The notes beneath the pieces were generated by a model, which saw only the letters and a list, made by a program, of their open reading frames with translations, did not search any database and was not told where the DNA came from. 64,000 nucleotides of DNA from CAZMGT01 sp964565895 (GTDB lineage: Bacteria; Armatimonadota; Zipacnadia; UBA1398; CAZMGT01): contig CAZMGT010000001.1 of NCBI GenBank assembly GCA_964565895.1, positions 62,001 through 126,000 on the forward strand, in the 5' to 3' direction. Each line of letters opens with the position of its first letter. Position 1 is the stretch's first letter. Positions 39,393 through 48,461 of this stretch are shown here, piece after piece. The position numbers and the translations under genes are program-made.

Positions 39393-42119
39393 TTACCCCT
39401 CGGGGGCAAAACTGAGAACCACCCTGTCGAACGCCACCCAGTTCGGCCCCTCCGCGGCAAGCGTTAGCTCGTTCTCCCCGCGCACAAGGACATCGGGAGA
39501 GAGGGAGAGGCGCAGCGTGCTCCACTCGCGATCATCGCCGTCGTTTTCGCACACCTTCAGCGGAGGCACCTGGCGGTATACCTCGCGCCCGTTGACAAGC
39601 ACGCGCAGGGTAACCTCAAACGGCCCGGGGAGAACGTCGCGCCGGCCGTAGAGGTCGCCGACAACGCCGTGCAGCTCGATGGTCAGCTCGCGCTGGGGCA
39701 TCGTCCAGCGCACGAACCGCGCCGTGGCGCTCTCGCCGCAATAGCGCTCGAGCCAAAGCACCTCCTTGCCATCGATCGTCCCGTGGCGGCCGCCGACGAA
39801 CGCCGCCGGCGCAAGCTCGACAGTGGGCTGTTCCTCTGGTGCGGGGCTCAGAGCGACGCGATATAGCCTGCCGTGCGCGAGATAGGCCTCGAGCGAGTCG
39901 CGGCGGAGCGTCCAGTCGCGCAGCTCAACCCATTGCTCGGCGCCGGCCGTCTCGCGCGCGCGCTCGGCGAGCGATACCTGCCTCCCCTTAACCAGCTCCT
40001 CAGGGATGCGCATCTTGATTTTCCCGCTCCCCGCGAGGCGCAGGAGACAGGTGGCGTTGTCCTCAAGCAAAAACGCCTCGCGCACCTCGGCATCGGCATC
40101 GGTGAGCACAATCGTGCGCTGCTCCTCCGCGGCGACAAAGCGCCATGGCCCGCGAGCGACGCAGTCGCCGCCGCGCGGGGCGTAGAGCCACGTCCCACGC
40201 CCGGGACAAAGAAGAGGGCGCTGGGCGCCAAGAAGCACCTCGGCGCCGGAGCTGACGAAGCACTTCGTCCCGTCCGCAGTGTAAAGCACGACCTGCCCCC
40301 CGCGCGGGCGCACGCGCAGGTCGCGGCTGAGCCACAGGGCAAGCTGCTCTTTGCTCGCCTCAGGCCGTGGGCCGAGGGCGATCCCGAGCACCCTCTCGCC
40401 GCCGAGGTGGATGTCGTAGATCGCCCCCCGTTGCTCCCACGCCGGCGGGGGCCAAACCTCGGGGCTGGCGATAACCGTCGCCCCCCGGCGCGCGCGACGC
40501 TCTGGCTGGGGCTTGGCGCGCAGGGGCTCGCCCAGGTAGGCCATGACATCCTTGACGATGTTCTCGCGAAAAATGTGCGGCGCGCCGTTTATCCACACCA
40601 CCCGTCCCTTGCCCTGGCCGCCAGCGACGATCGCCGGCGCGTCCAGCTCAAGCCAACGGGCGATGGTCTCCGAGTAGTCGCGCGCCGAAGCGCGCCAGAT
40701 GCCCCGCGCCGCGGCGATGCACGAAACGTGTGCTCCGCTATGCCTTCCCGAAGGGCCGATGTCGCGCAAAAAGCGCACCGTGCGCACCTCGGCTGTAAAC
40801 TGGCGCGTGCGCTCAGCGGGGAGAAGGGCGTCGCACGCTTCGCGCTGGGAGCTGCGCAGCGGCTCGCCGAAAAGATCCTCGCTCCCCACATCGCTGTAGG
40901 CGACGAGCTGCCCGCCGGCCTCTACCCAGCGCTCAAGTTGCCCCACGAGCTGGGGGGCGAGGCGCCGGCCGCCGGCGAGGACGAGCGTTTTCGCCTCCAG
41001 TTCGTCCAGGTCCCCAAGCTCCGTGGCCACCGACCAGCAGCAGCCGGCGTCGTTTAGGGCCAGGGCAAGGAAGTTCGCGCGGTCGCGCTCGCGCGAGGGG
41101 TTAATCCTGCGCACAAGGGCGTCGGCGGCGACAGCTCGGGCGTCCACGAAAATCGCCGGCCCACGCTGGCCGGAGAAGCCGCCGGCGTCCGCGAGAAATG
41201 CGCGCAGCTCGCTCAGCCCCTCGGCCAGCCGCGCCGTGTCTACCGCGGGGTTGAGCACAAGCCGCGCATCGCCCAGGCTGAGCCACGCCGGGCGGTGCGC
41301 TGCGGCAATGGCCGCCGCGCGAAGCAGCTCGTCGGCGTGGGGAGCGGCGGGCTGCAGCTCGCGCGGCGCGCCGGGGAGCGCGGCAAGGTCGAGCGCGAAG
41401 TTCGCGCAGGGCGGCCGCGGCAAAGTTACCTCAACGAGCGGGACAACTCGCTCAGGCAGCTTGCCCACCAGCCCGGCGAGGAGAAACGGGTCGTCCGTGC
41501 GCAGGAAAAAGCGAACGTTGCCCGCGGCCTGGCACGCGGCACTGATCTCCTCAAGCCGCGCGCGTAGCCTCTCGCCCAACTGCTCCAGCCCCTGCGCTGC
41601 CTCCTCGGCATTTTGCGCGGTGATTTTGCGCAGCTTGGGCAGGCGCCCGGCAAACCCAAGCAGCCGCTCGCTGGGAAGAACAGCCGCTGCCCCGCGAATA
41701 GCGTCGCCGACGATCGCCGTGTCCAGCGCGCGGGGAAGATCGAAGCCGTCCACGATAATCCGCGCGGCGGAGTTCTTCTCCACGGCGGTAACCGCCCGAC
41801 GGAGGCGCTGGGCGCCCTCGCCTTGGGGATCGTCGAGCAGGGGAAAGCGCAGCTCCTCGCCCTCGCCCGGCGGCGCAAGGTCGAGGACGACCACGGAGAG
41901 GTCGCGCAGCAGGGGCCGGACAAGCAGCTCCTCAATCGCCCCGCTTTGCAGCGCGCGGACGACCTCCGGCTGCGCGGGAAGCGCGTAGCTCGCCGGCCCG
42001 GGCTCGGGCAGGGGGCGCACGCTGAGCGTAATGCCCAAGTTAAGCGGCTCGGCCGCCGCTGCACAGCATAGGGCCAGAGCAGACAGGCACAACGGAAACA
42101 GCCCACGAAAGCGGGACAT
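39393..42119 (-). CDS. large secreted protein with a glutamine-amidotransferase-like core
   Basis: 908 residues. Signal peptide (GLFPLCLSALALCCAAAAEP). The central part (residues ~300-510) alternates strands and helices in the manner of the class I amidotransferase-like/beta-galactosidase trimerisation fold (TLVLAGGRRLAPQLVGQLER, WVEAGGQLVAYSDVG, GRVVWINGAP). The last ~150 residues look like a galactose-binding beta sandwich (PFEVTLRVLVNGREVYRQVP; NELTLAAEGPNWVAFDRVVL). No catalytic residues of a glycosidase can be assigned. Probably a carbohydrate-active or carbohydrate-binding extracellular protein, in keeping with the GH172-type gene nearby. Confidence 0.7.
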   Translation of the reverse strand: MSRFRGLFPLCLSALALCCAAAAEPLNLGITLSVRPLPEPGPASYALPAQPEVVRALQSGAIEELLVRPLLRDLSVVVLDLAPPGEGEELRFPLLDDPQGEGAQRLRRAVTAVEKNSAARIIVDGFDLPRALDTAIVGDAIRGAAAVLPSERLLGFAGRLPKLRKITAQNAEEAAQGLEQLGERLRARLEEISAACQAAGNVRFFLRTDDPFLLAGLVGKLPERVVPLVEVTLPRPPCANFALDLAALPGAPRELQPAAPHADELLRAAAIAAAHRPAWLSLGDARLVLNPAVDTARLAEGLSELRAFLADAGGFSGQRGPAIFVDARAVAADALVRRINPSRERDRANFLALALNDAGCCWSVATELGDLDELEAKTLVLAGGRRLAPQLVGQLERWVEAGGQLVAYSDVGSEDLFGEPLRSSQREACDALLPAERTRQFTAEVRTVRFLRDIGPSGRHSGAHVSCIAAARGIWRASARDYSETIARWLELDAPAIVAGGQGKGRVVWINGAPHIFRENIVKDVMAYLGEPLRAKPQPERRARRGATVIASPEVWPPPAWEQRGAIYDIHLGGERVLGIALGPRPEASKEQLALWLSRDLRVRPRGGQVVLYTADGTKCFVSSGAEVLLGAQRPLLCPGRGTWLYAPRGGDCVARGPWRFVAAEEQRTIVLTDADAEVREAFLLEDNATCLLRLAGSGKIKMRIPEELVKGRQVSLAERARETAGAEQWVELRDWTLRRDSLEAYLAHGRLYRVALSPAPEEQPTVELAPAAFVGGRHGTIDGKEVLWLERYCGESATARFVRWTMPQRELTIELHGVVGDLYGRRDVLPGPFEVTLRVLVNGREVYRQVPPLKVCENDGDDREWSTLRLSLSPDVLVRGENELTLAAEGPNWVAFDRVVLSFAPEG

Positions 42120-42154
42120 GGTGCACGCACCTCGCAGTGCGCGGGAAGCGGTCG

Positions 42155-42469
42155 CTAGCCGCGCTTAAACCCTATCCAAAACCCGACGACAAACGACCCG
42201 CCAAACGGCAAGTTATGGGTGAGAATGGCCATGAACTTGTCGAACGCCGTGCGCGGAAGCTCGCTTTGCAGAGCCTCGTTCGCCGCCTCGCCGATAGCGT
42301 CCCAGTGCAGGGTGATAATGTGCTTGTAGGCCAGGAACTGAAGAAGGATAAACAGCAGCCCGAGAACAACGGCGAGGAACTTGGCCGCCTTTTTCGTGGC
42401 GTAGCCGACGATCACGCCGGCTAGCCCGCCGAACCCAAGCTGCTCAATAAGCGGCGTACACCAGCTCAC
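42155..42469 (-). CDS. FUN14-family membrane protein
   Basis: 104 residues. GFGGLAGVIVGYATKKAAKF then VVLGLLFILLQFLAYKHIIT and a C-terminal helix (LPFGGSFVVGFWIGFKRG) form the FUN14 domain, known from mitochondrial FUNDC1 and many prokaryotes where its role is unknown. Acts in the inner membrane. GTG start with AGGTGA seven bases upstream. Between the 908-residue protein and the PilZ-GAF gene, all on the same strand. Confidence 0.9.
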   Translation of the reverse strand: MSWCTPLIEQLGFGGLAGVIVGYATKKAAKFLAVVLGLLFILLQFLAYKHIITLHWDAIGEAANEALQSELPRTAFDKFMAILTHNLPFGGSFVVGFWIGFKRG

Positions 42470-42503
42470 CGGGCGCTCACCTGCTCCTGCGGCGCAACGT
42501 ATG

Positions 42504-43817
42504 CTATTGTTCCTCGCTCGGCTCGAAGCTCAGCGCGACGAGATGGGCGAGCACGCCCACGCGGTTGCCCGCCTCGTCCTCCAAGGCGCTTAAGTGAGCG
42601 ACCAGGCCCTGGCCGATGTCCGAGTTTTCCGTTTGCACGTTGTTCGGGATATATTCCACGGAGCCATCGACAAACGCTCCGGGGCCCGCGGCGGCCGCGC
42701 GGCGCACGATGGCACAGGCGTTTTCGAATACATCGCTGCCCAGCTCCGCGGCGCGCGCGGCCAGCGACTGCGCCGCGCGGTTTAGGTGAATCGCGCCATC
42801 GGGCAGGGCGACGACCACAGCTTGGCCGATCGACCGCGCCGCGGCGCGGCGGAACGCCGCCGCCTGCTCGCTCGCCTGCCGGGCCACGCGGTTGGCCTCT
42901 TCCGCGGCCTTCTCCAGCTCGTTATAAAGACGCGCGTTTTCGATAACGATCGACGCCTGGCTGGCGAGAGCCATGAGCGTGCGCATGTCGTCCGCGGTGA
43001 ACCGGTCGTGGCCGATCTTGTTCATCACCTCGATGACCCCGATCGGCTGTTGGCGGATCTTAAGCGGCACGCAGAGCATGTTGCTTGTCTGGTAGCCGAT
43101 GCTCTTGGCGATGTCGCTGCGCCAGCGCTTGTCCGTGGCGATGTCCGCGGCGTTCACCGGCCGACCGTGCAGCGCGACCCAGCCCGCGATACCCTCGCCG
43201 ATCTCCAGCTCCACGCCCTTTAGCTCCTCGGCCTTGGGCCCCTTGGCCACGGTAAACTCCAGCCGCTGCGTCTCGGGGTTAATGAGCATAAGCGTGCCCG
43301 ACTCGGCGTCTACGATGCGCAGGGCAATGTCCATTATCGCGTTGAGGATAGAGTCCAAGTCGAGCGAGGCGTGGAGCACTTGGGAGAGCTCCTGGAGAAG
43401 GTCGAGCTTGAGCATGAGGTACTCATAAGACGCTTCGGACTGCGCCAAGCGGTCGTCAATAAAGTCGGCGATTTTCTTTAGGTCGGCAAACGGGACATCG
43501 CGGAACTCAATCGCCGCGGCCCATACTCCCTCCTCGCCCTCGTGGGGCTCCACGCGCAAAACCTCCGCCTCGGCGGAGACCCCGTCGAGCATGGAGGGGA
43601 TAGGCATTTGGATCAAAATCCTCGTCCCCGGCTTGAGCGGCTCGCGAATTTCGATCAGCGCCCCGCCGATGCTAATGGACTCCAAAATTCCCGCGCGCAG
43701 GGCCTCCGTGTCCGTGCCTTCGTCGAGCAGCCGATAGGCGACGGTGAGCCGCCCCGAGACGCGCACGTAGCGCCTTCGTTCCCTGAGAGCACGCGACTCA
43801 GCTTCGTGTTCCGCCAT
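42504..43817 (-). CDS. PilZ-GAF signalling protein
   Basis: 437 residues. An N-terminal PilZ-like domain (RRRYVRVSGRLTVAYRLL; ILESISIGGALIEIREP) lacks a clean D-x-S motif (E-S-I-S-I-G-G). A linker helix leads to a GAF domain at ~165-310 (LVDAESGTLMLI-like IVDAESGTLMLINPETQRLE, GIAGWVALHGRPVN, NMLCVPLKIRQQPIGVIEVM). A coiled coil and a C-terminal PAS-like region follow. No kinase or cyclase output, so it probably acts by protein contact. ATG at 43817 with CGGAG five bases upstream. Confidence 0.82.
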   Translation of the reverse strand: MAEHEAESRALRERRRYVRVSGRLTVAYRLLDEGTDTEALRAGILESISIGGALIEIREPLKPGTRILIQMPIPSMLDGVSAEAEVLRVEPHEGEEGVWAAAIEFRDVPFADLKKIADFIDDRLAQSEASYEYLMLKLDLLQELSQVLHASLDLDSILNAIMDIALRIVDAESGTLMLINPETQRLEFTVAKGPKAEELKGVELEIGEGIAGWVALHGRPVNAADIATDKRWRSDIAKSIGYQTSNMLCVPLKIRQQPIGVIEVMNKIGHDRFTADDMRTLMALASQASIVIENARLYNELEKAAEEANRVARQASEQAAAFRRAAARSIGQAVVVALPDGAIHLNRAAQSLAARAAELGSDVFENACAIVRRAAAAGPGAFVDGSVEYIPNNVQTENSDIGQGLVAHLSALEDEAGNRVGVLAHLVALSFEPSEEQ

Positions 43818-43859
43818 AAGCGCTCCGTTCGTCACATGGCAAGTCTCGGCCGGCACGGG

Positions 43860-45083
43860 TTACCGACCGCGCAGCCCCCCGCGTCTGCGCCAGAAGCGCA
43901 CAAGATGATACAACCCCACAGGCACCCAGACGGAGAGCACGACAAGCCGCAAAACGTCGAACTCGTTAAGGGGAAAGGCGACCTCCGCGGGCTCGAGCTC
44001 GGCGCTGGGCGTGGGGATTTTGACGATCGGCGTGGGCTTCTCCTCCTCGGGCAGCTCCTCGCGCCGCGGCGCGGGCAGGCGCTCGTCTACCGGAGGGAGC
44101 GGAGGAAACGGCGCGTGGGGCTCCGCTTGGTACCAGTAGGCTGTGCTGGCGTAGTCGTCTTGGCGCTTATTTTCGCTGCCGTGTTCGAAAGTAACTTTAA
44201 TGGAGCTCGTGAATACGATAGGGTCCTCGATGTGAAAGCGAAACGCGGTGTATTTCTCGGCATAGCCGGGCTTTTGAGAGTCGACCCACGCGCCGGAGAA
44301 CGGCGCGGAAAACGGCTTGGAGAAGCCCCAGGCGGCGCAGAAGTAATCCTCGGCGCCTGTGCCTCGGAGGGTAGGCTTTTGGGAGTCGAGGTAGATCTTC
44401 TCGTCGCCCTCGCCCCACCAGTCGGAGTCCGAGGCGTGAACGCTAAGGTTACAGCCGATGTACCTTCCTCGGCCGCGCGCCTGTAAAATGACGTAGTCCC
44501 CTCCCTTCGTCACCCGCTCCCTACGCCACTGCGCGTGCAGCCGGCCCCACTCCCTGGGCAGCGGCGCATCGTACTTTTGGTAGTCGATCTGATAGTAAAA
44601 CTTGCGAACCTCCTGCTCTCCCTCGTTGGTCACCTCTATCCTAGCCTTGTTAAACGGCATAGGCAGATAACAGTTCAAACCCTTCCCGTAGATCGCGGTA
44701 AACGGCAAAGAGTTGACTTCGTAATACTGCGCGTGCCCCAGGCAGAAGAAGTCTCCCAGGGGCACTTCCACGCTTGGCTCGCGCTCGCCGTCCCAGAACA
44801 TACGCAGGACGATCTTGCGCAAATGGTTCTCTTCCTTGCTCGCCAGGGTGCACCAAAAGTGTCTGATGCACCCCGGGCCCGTGGCCTGGAAGATGGTAAC
44901 CGTTTGCCCGGGCGCGATTACCTTATAGTCCTCGTTGCCCCCCTTCCTGTCGTAGCTCGACGCGCGCAGCGCCCGCGCGCCGACGATGCGCGGGAGGTCA
45001 AACAGGGCGCCGCGGGGGACGTTTTCGGGCCCCGCCCCGGCGCTTGCGCCACAGAAGACAAGCGAAAAGAGAACAAGTGCCAT
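43860..45083 (-). CDS. GH172-type (DUF2961) membrane-anchored protein
   Basis: About 407 residues. Signal peptide (LVLFSLVFCGASAGAG), then the DUF2961 domain: RASSYDRKGGNEDYKVIAPG, ATGPGCIRHFWCTL, PLGDFFCLGHAQYYEVNSLP, RGTGAEDYFCAAWGF and EKYTAFRFHIEDPIVFTSSI. Characterised family members (GH172) act on fructofuranosides or arabinofuranosides. A Pro-rich spacer and a C-terminal membrane helix (VLRLVVLSVWVPVGLYHLV) with RRRGG anchor it, with the domain outside. A GTG three codons and a TTG nine codons upstream are alternative starts. Confidence 0.87.
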   Translation of the reverse strand: MALVLFSLVFCGASAGAGPENVPRGALFDLPRIVGARALRASSYDRKGGNEDYKVIAPGQTVTIFQATGPGCIRHFWCTLASKEENHLRKIVLRMFWDGEREPSVEVPLGDFFCLGHAQYYEVNSLPFTAIYGKGLNCYLPMPFNKARIEVTNEGEQEVRKFYYQIDYQKYDAPLPREWGRLHAQWRRERVTKGGDYVILQARGRGRYIGCNLSVHASDSDWWGEGDEKIYLDSQKPTLRGTGAEDYFCAAWGFSKPFSAPFSGAWVDSQKPGYAEKYTAFRFHIEDPIVFTSSIKVTFEHGSENKRQDDYASTAYWYQAEPHAPFPPLPPVDERLPAPRREELPEEEKPTPIVKIPTPSAELEPAEVAFPLNEFDVLRLVVLSVWVPVGLYHLVRFWRRRGGLRGR

Positions 45084-45236
45084 GCCGCGCACAGCTCCGT
45101 CCCTCCGCAACGTGGATCACTGGGCGACGGCTCGCCTGGTCCTTTTTGCCGCGCCGTTCCTACCCCACCCTGCCCAGCGTGCGCAACGCGGCGGAGGCCG
45201 GGCCGCGGCACGTTAGCCGACCCTCCGCTGCCTGCG

Positions 45237-45650
45237 CTACGTCAGGTGGGTGAGCACAGCGCCAGCCTTCTCCACGTCCTCATCGGCGACGCGGAGCAGG
45301 CAGGTATGTCTGCCGAAGTTGGCGCAGGCATTTACCCCGGTGATATTAACCCCGGCGTTGCCCAGCTCCCTCGCGAGCTCGACGAGGGCCCCCACGCGGT
45401 CTTCGCCCTCGAGTAAAAACAGCGTGTGCTCGCGCACCTCGATGCCAAACTGCGCGGCGAGGGCCTTGAGCTTGCCCACGTCCTCGGCAACGCAGCCCAC
45501 GCGCGCCCTGCCCCCGCCCTCGCTCCAGGCAAGCAGGGCCACCAGGTTAATCCCCGCCTCCGCCAGGTGCCGGGTGATGTCCGCGAGCATACCCGGGCGA
45601 TCCTCGACATTAAACGCTAGCTCCGTTACCCGTTTGACATTAAGCGCCAT
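45237..45650 (-). CDS. tandem ACT-domain protein
   Basis: 137 residues made of two ACT domains: ELAFNVEDRPGMLADITRHL / AEAGINLVALLAW and FLLEGEDRVGALVELARELG / NAGVNITGVNACA. ACT domains bind amino acids; two-domain stand-alone proteins of this sort usually act as regulators or binding partners. The ligand is unknown. ATG at 45650; it lies 60 bases after the NuoN-like gene and about 150 bases before the GH172-type gene on the same strand. Confidence 0.87.
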   Translation of the reverse strand: MALNVKRVTELAFNVEDRPGMLADITRHLAEAGINLVALLAWSEGGGRARVGCVAEDVGKLKALAAQFGIEVREHTLFLLEGEDRVGALVELARELGNAGVNITGVNACANFGRHTCLLRVADEDVEKAGAVLTHLT

Positions 45651-45712
45651 TGCCGGCCTCCTTTCCGGAGCACTGTCACTTTTCGCCGGCAGGGAGGGCG
45701 AACCTCCCGCGC

Positions 45713-47164
45713 CTAGCGCAGGAGAAAATGAAACACTTCCTCAACCCCGAGCAGATCCACAGCATCGCCGAGCAGGCGCCGCAGCGGCCCTGGTGCGGCG
45801 AAAAACAGCGCGAGCAGCCCCGCACAGCAACAAAGCAGGACGAGGTATAGCCGCTCGCGCCGCGGCCGCTCCGTCCACGTATAGCTAAACCACAGCCAGG
45901 CTACCGCCGAAGTCAACGGCACAACAAGCAGCGGCCCGGCCAGCCGTCCCCCGCTCAGAGGAATTATCGTGAGCGCCGAGGCGCCGAACAGCGACAAGGC
46001 AATGATAACCAAAGCGAGCCAGTGCGCTGCGCGGTGCACCGGCCCGGGCTGCTCGGACGACGTGGCCCGGCCCGCGGCGCCTGCAACGAGCATGCCCGCA
46101 CGGGCCACGGCGCAGATGAATACCAGGGCCAGGCCCACGGTTACCGCGGGCGCGGGGCCCTCCCTGGGGTCTGCGGAAAGGGCCATGCACACCAGGCCCA
46201 CCTGGGCGAGCATTGTATACGACGCCCGGCGGCTGGGCGCGCGGGCAAAAAGCGCGGCGAGCGTCCCTCCCAGGGCAAGGGCCGCCGCGGCCCAGCTCAT
46301 CCTCCCGCTGAGCATGGCCCAGAAGCGATAGGGAAAGCCCTGATAGGCCAAGCGCACGAAGGCATAGCCCGCCCCCACGAACGACGCTCCGCAAACCATC
46401 AGAGCGACAGGCAGCGGGCGCCGCGAGAGAACCTCGGGCACAGCCTGCGGCACAGTCGGGGCAATGGCCACAAGCAGCCACCCCCAAAACAGCCACTGCG
46501 CAAGCCGGCGCAGGGCGGGCCAGTCGCCCAAAGGAAGCGACTGCTTTAGGTCGGCGATCTCCGTCGTCGGGCTGAGCTGGGCGAGGCGGATGGCGACGGC
46601 GAGTATGATCGCTGCGCCCGCTTCGGCGCAGAGGAAATAGCGCAGCGCCGCGCGCCGGCACTCGCCCCGCTCTCTGCCAAACAAAAGCGCGACAGCGCAG
46701 GCCAGGACCATTAGCTGAAGCGAGAGCGCAAGCTGCACGAGATCGCGCGCCAAAATAACGGCCACGACAAAGCCGAGCACGGCGAGCAGGGCGCCGTGCG
46801 AGATGGCCTCGCCGCGGGCGCGGGCGAACGTGGCAACCAGGGCAGCGAGGGAGAGAAGGGCGGCGAGGGCGAGCGCTGGCCCGCTGAGGGCGTCGAGCAC
46901 GAGGCCCCATTCCCCAGGCAACGGAACGGCGAGGAACAGAAAAAACGCCCCGCTCGAGCGCTCCATGAGCAGAGCGGCGAGGGCGAAAAGGGAAACGGCT
47001 GCGGCGAGGACGGTGGCCGCCCAGGCCCCCGCGCTGCGCGGGTCGGCGGGCTCGCCCAGGCGCTTGCTCAGCACAGACACGATATAGCCGCCGAGGGGTA
47101 GGACAAGGGCGCCGCACAGCGGAAGCGCGGGAAGCAATTCGAGCAGAGCCTTGTCAAAGCGCAT
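45713..47164 (-). CDS. orphan NuoN/MrpD-like proton-translocating membrane subunit
   Basis: 483 residues, about 13-14 membrane helices. Helix pattern and the segments ILARDLVQLALSLQLMVLAC, RRAALRYFLCAEAGAAIILA and PLPVALMVCGASFVGAGYAF VRLAY match the ND2/4/5-type antiporter subunits of complex I and Mrp. It is divergent: the conserved Glu/Lys of the proton channel are only partly recognisable. No other nuo, mrp or hydrogenase gene is near. ATG at 47164 with a weak ribosome site; the frame stays open upstream but that part is not protein-like. Confidence 0.68.
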   Translation of the reverse strand: MRFDKALLELLPALPLCGALVLPLGGYIVSVLSKRLGEPADPRSAGAWAATVLAAAVSLFALAALLMERSSGAFFLFLAVPLPGEWGLVLDALSGPALALAALLSLAALVATFARARGEAISHGALLAVLGFVVAVILARDLVQLALSLQLMVLACAVALLFGRERGECRRAALRYFLCAEAGAAIILAVAIRLAQLSPTTEIADLKQSLPLGDWPALRRLAQWLFWGWLLVAIAPTVPQAVPEVLSRRPLPVALMVCGASFVGAGYAFVRLAYQGFPYRFWAMLSGRMSWAAAALALGGTLAALFARAPSRRASYTMLAQVGLVCMALSADPREGPAPAVTVGLALVFICAVARAGMLVAGAAGRATSSEQPGPVHRAAHWLALVIIALSLFGASALTIIPLSGGRLAGPLLVVPLTSAVAWLWFSYTWTERPRRERLYLVLLCCCAGLLALFFAAPGPLRRLLGDAVDLLGVEEVFHFLLR

Positions 47165-47222
47165 TGTGCTGGCTTTTTCTGGCCCACAGAACAGCTTTCC
47201 TTCGCCCCGCGGGGGCAGAGCG

Positions 47223-47231
47223 TGGTATAAT
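47223..47231 (+). promoter_or_regulatory. extended -10 promoter of the MFS gene
   Basis: TGGTATAAT, a perfect -10 hexamer (47226-47231) with the TGn extension and no good -35 box. It lies 59 bases before the MFS start codon. Confidence 0.6.
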
Positions 47232-47290
47232 GCGGCGCCTGTTGCTGCTGCTTTTTGCGCAAAACACTCTTCCGTAGCGCGTGGTCGCCA

Positions 47291-48457
47291 ATGTCCTCTG
47301 ACAAGGGTTACTCCGCGGTCAAGGTCGCCCTGCTCCTTGGGGCGTGTTTTTTGATCGAGTCCACCGTGCTCGCGATGTACCTCGGCGCCCCGCAGATCGC
47401 CTTGGACCTGGGGATACACAAGGCCGGGCTGGGGATCCTCGGCGGCGTGGGGAGCGCGAGCTACGTGCTCACTTGCCTGTGGACGGGTCGGCTGTCCGAC
47501 CGGCGCGGGCGCAAGGCGCTCCCCGTGGTGGGGACAGCGGTTATCGCCACGGGGTTTATGTGCATGCCGCTGGCGCGCAACCTGGCCCAGCTTTGCCTTT
47601 GCCGCGCGGTGACCGGCCTGGGGCATGGGATGTTTTGGCCGTGCATTGAGGCCTGGCTGGGCGATGAGTCGCCCGCGGGCGACGTCCTGCGCACGGTGGG
47701 CCGGTTCAACCTCTCCTGGGCCACGGTAGACATTTTCGCCCCTGTGCTCTGGGGCCGGCTATATGATTTCCGCCCCGCGCTTTTGTTTCACGCGGGCGCC
47801 GCGGTCGCCCTTGTCCCGTTCTTGATGCTTTTGCCGCTGCCCGCGGCGCGGCGGGAGAAAGTGCTCCAGGGCGACGCCCTGCTTCCCCCGCACCCGCGGT
47901 GGCAAACGTTTCTCATCGCCGCCTGGGTGGCCAATTTCTTCAGCTATTTGTGCAACGGGCTGATCACCGCGCTCTTTCCCGAGCTCGCGCGCACGTTCGG
48001 CTACTACGGCCAGGGCGCAGGGACGTTCCTTGCCCTCGCCTACATCACGCGGCTCGCAGCGTTTATCATCGCCCCGCGCACGGCATTTTGGCTCTACAAG
48101 GCGCGGCTGCAGGTGGGCTGGCAGTGGGCGGCAATAGCGGGGCTGTTGCTCATTGGCCTAGGCAACAGCGGGCTGGTCTTCGGCCTGGCCTGCGCGCTGA
48201 TCGGCGTGAGCATGGGGATGTCTTACTCAGCGAGCATGTTCTACTCCCTCGCCGCGCCCCAAGCCCGTGGCTCGCGCAGCGCGGCGCACGAGATCTTCGT
48301 CGGGCTGGGGATGGCCGTGGGGCCGATCTTCGGGGGCTGGCTCGCCCAGGTGTTCGACTCCCTCCGCGCGCCGTACTACTTCGGCGCCGCTGCGGTGCTT
48401 TTCGGCATTGCCGTGCAGTGCGTCCTATTCTTAGTGGGCCGTCGCTCGCGTCCCTAG
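47291..48457 (+). CDS. major facilitator superfamily transporter
   Basis: 388 residues, 12 membrane helices. The loop-2/3 MFS motif appears as GRLSDRRGRKALPVVG, and the second half repeats the six-helix unit (FLIAAWVANFFSYLCNGLIT; GLGMAVGPIFGGWLAQVFD). Substrate cannot be told from sequence. Start at the ATG at 47291, 59 bases after an extended -10 promoter; no strong ribosome site. Convergent with mreD. Confidence 0.87.
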   Translation: MSSDKGYSAVKVALLLGACFLIESTVLAMYLGAPQIALDLGIHKAGLGILGGVGSASYVLTCLWTGRLSDRRGRKALPVVGTAVIATGFMCMPLARNLAQLCLCRAVTGLGHGMFWPCIEAWLGDESPAGDVLRTVGRFNLSWATVDIFAPVLWGRLYDFRPALLFHAGAAVALVPFLMLLPLPAARREKVLQGDALLPPHPRWQTFLIAAWVANFFSYLCNGLITALFPELARTFGYYGQGAGTFLALAYITRLAAFIIAPRTAFWLYKARLQVGWQWAAIAGLLLIGLGNSGLVFGLACALIGVSMGMSYSASMFYSLAAPQARGSRSAAHEIFVGLGMAVGPIFGGWLAQVFDSLRAPYYFGAAAVLFGIAVQCVLFLVGRRSRP

Positions 48458-48461
48458 CGCC

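Noticed and set aside
39873..41057. Plus-strand frame of 394 codons
   Set aside because: Antisense to the 908-residue secreted protein, which has a signal peptide and coherent domain structure.
47165..47626. 154-codon N-terminal extension of the NuoN-like protein
   Set aside because: It runs opposite the MFS gene and reads His/Arg/Gln-rich with no signal or membrane segment.
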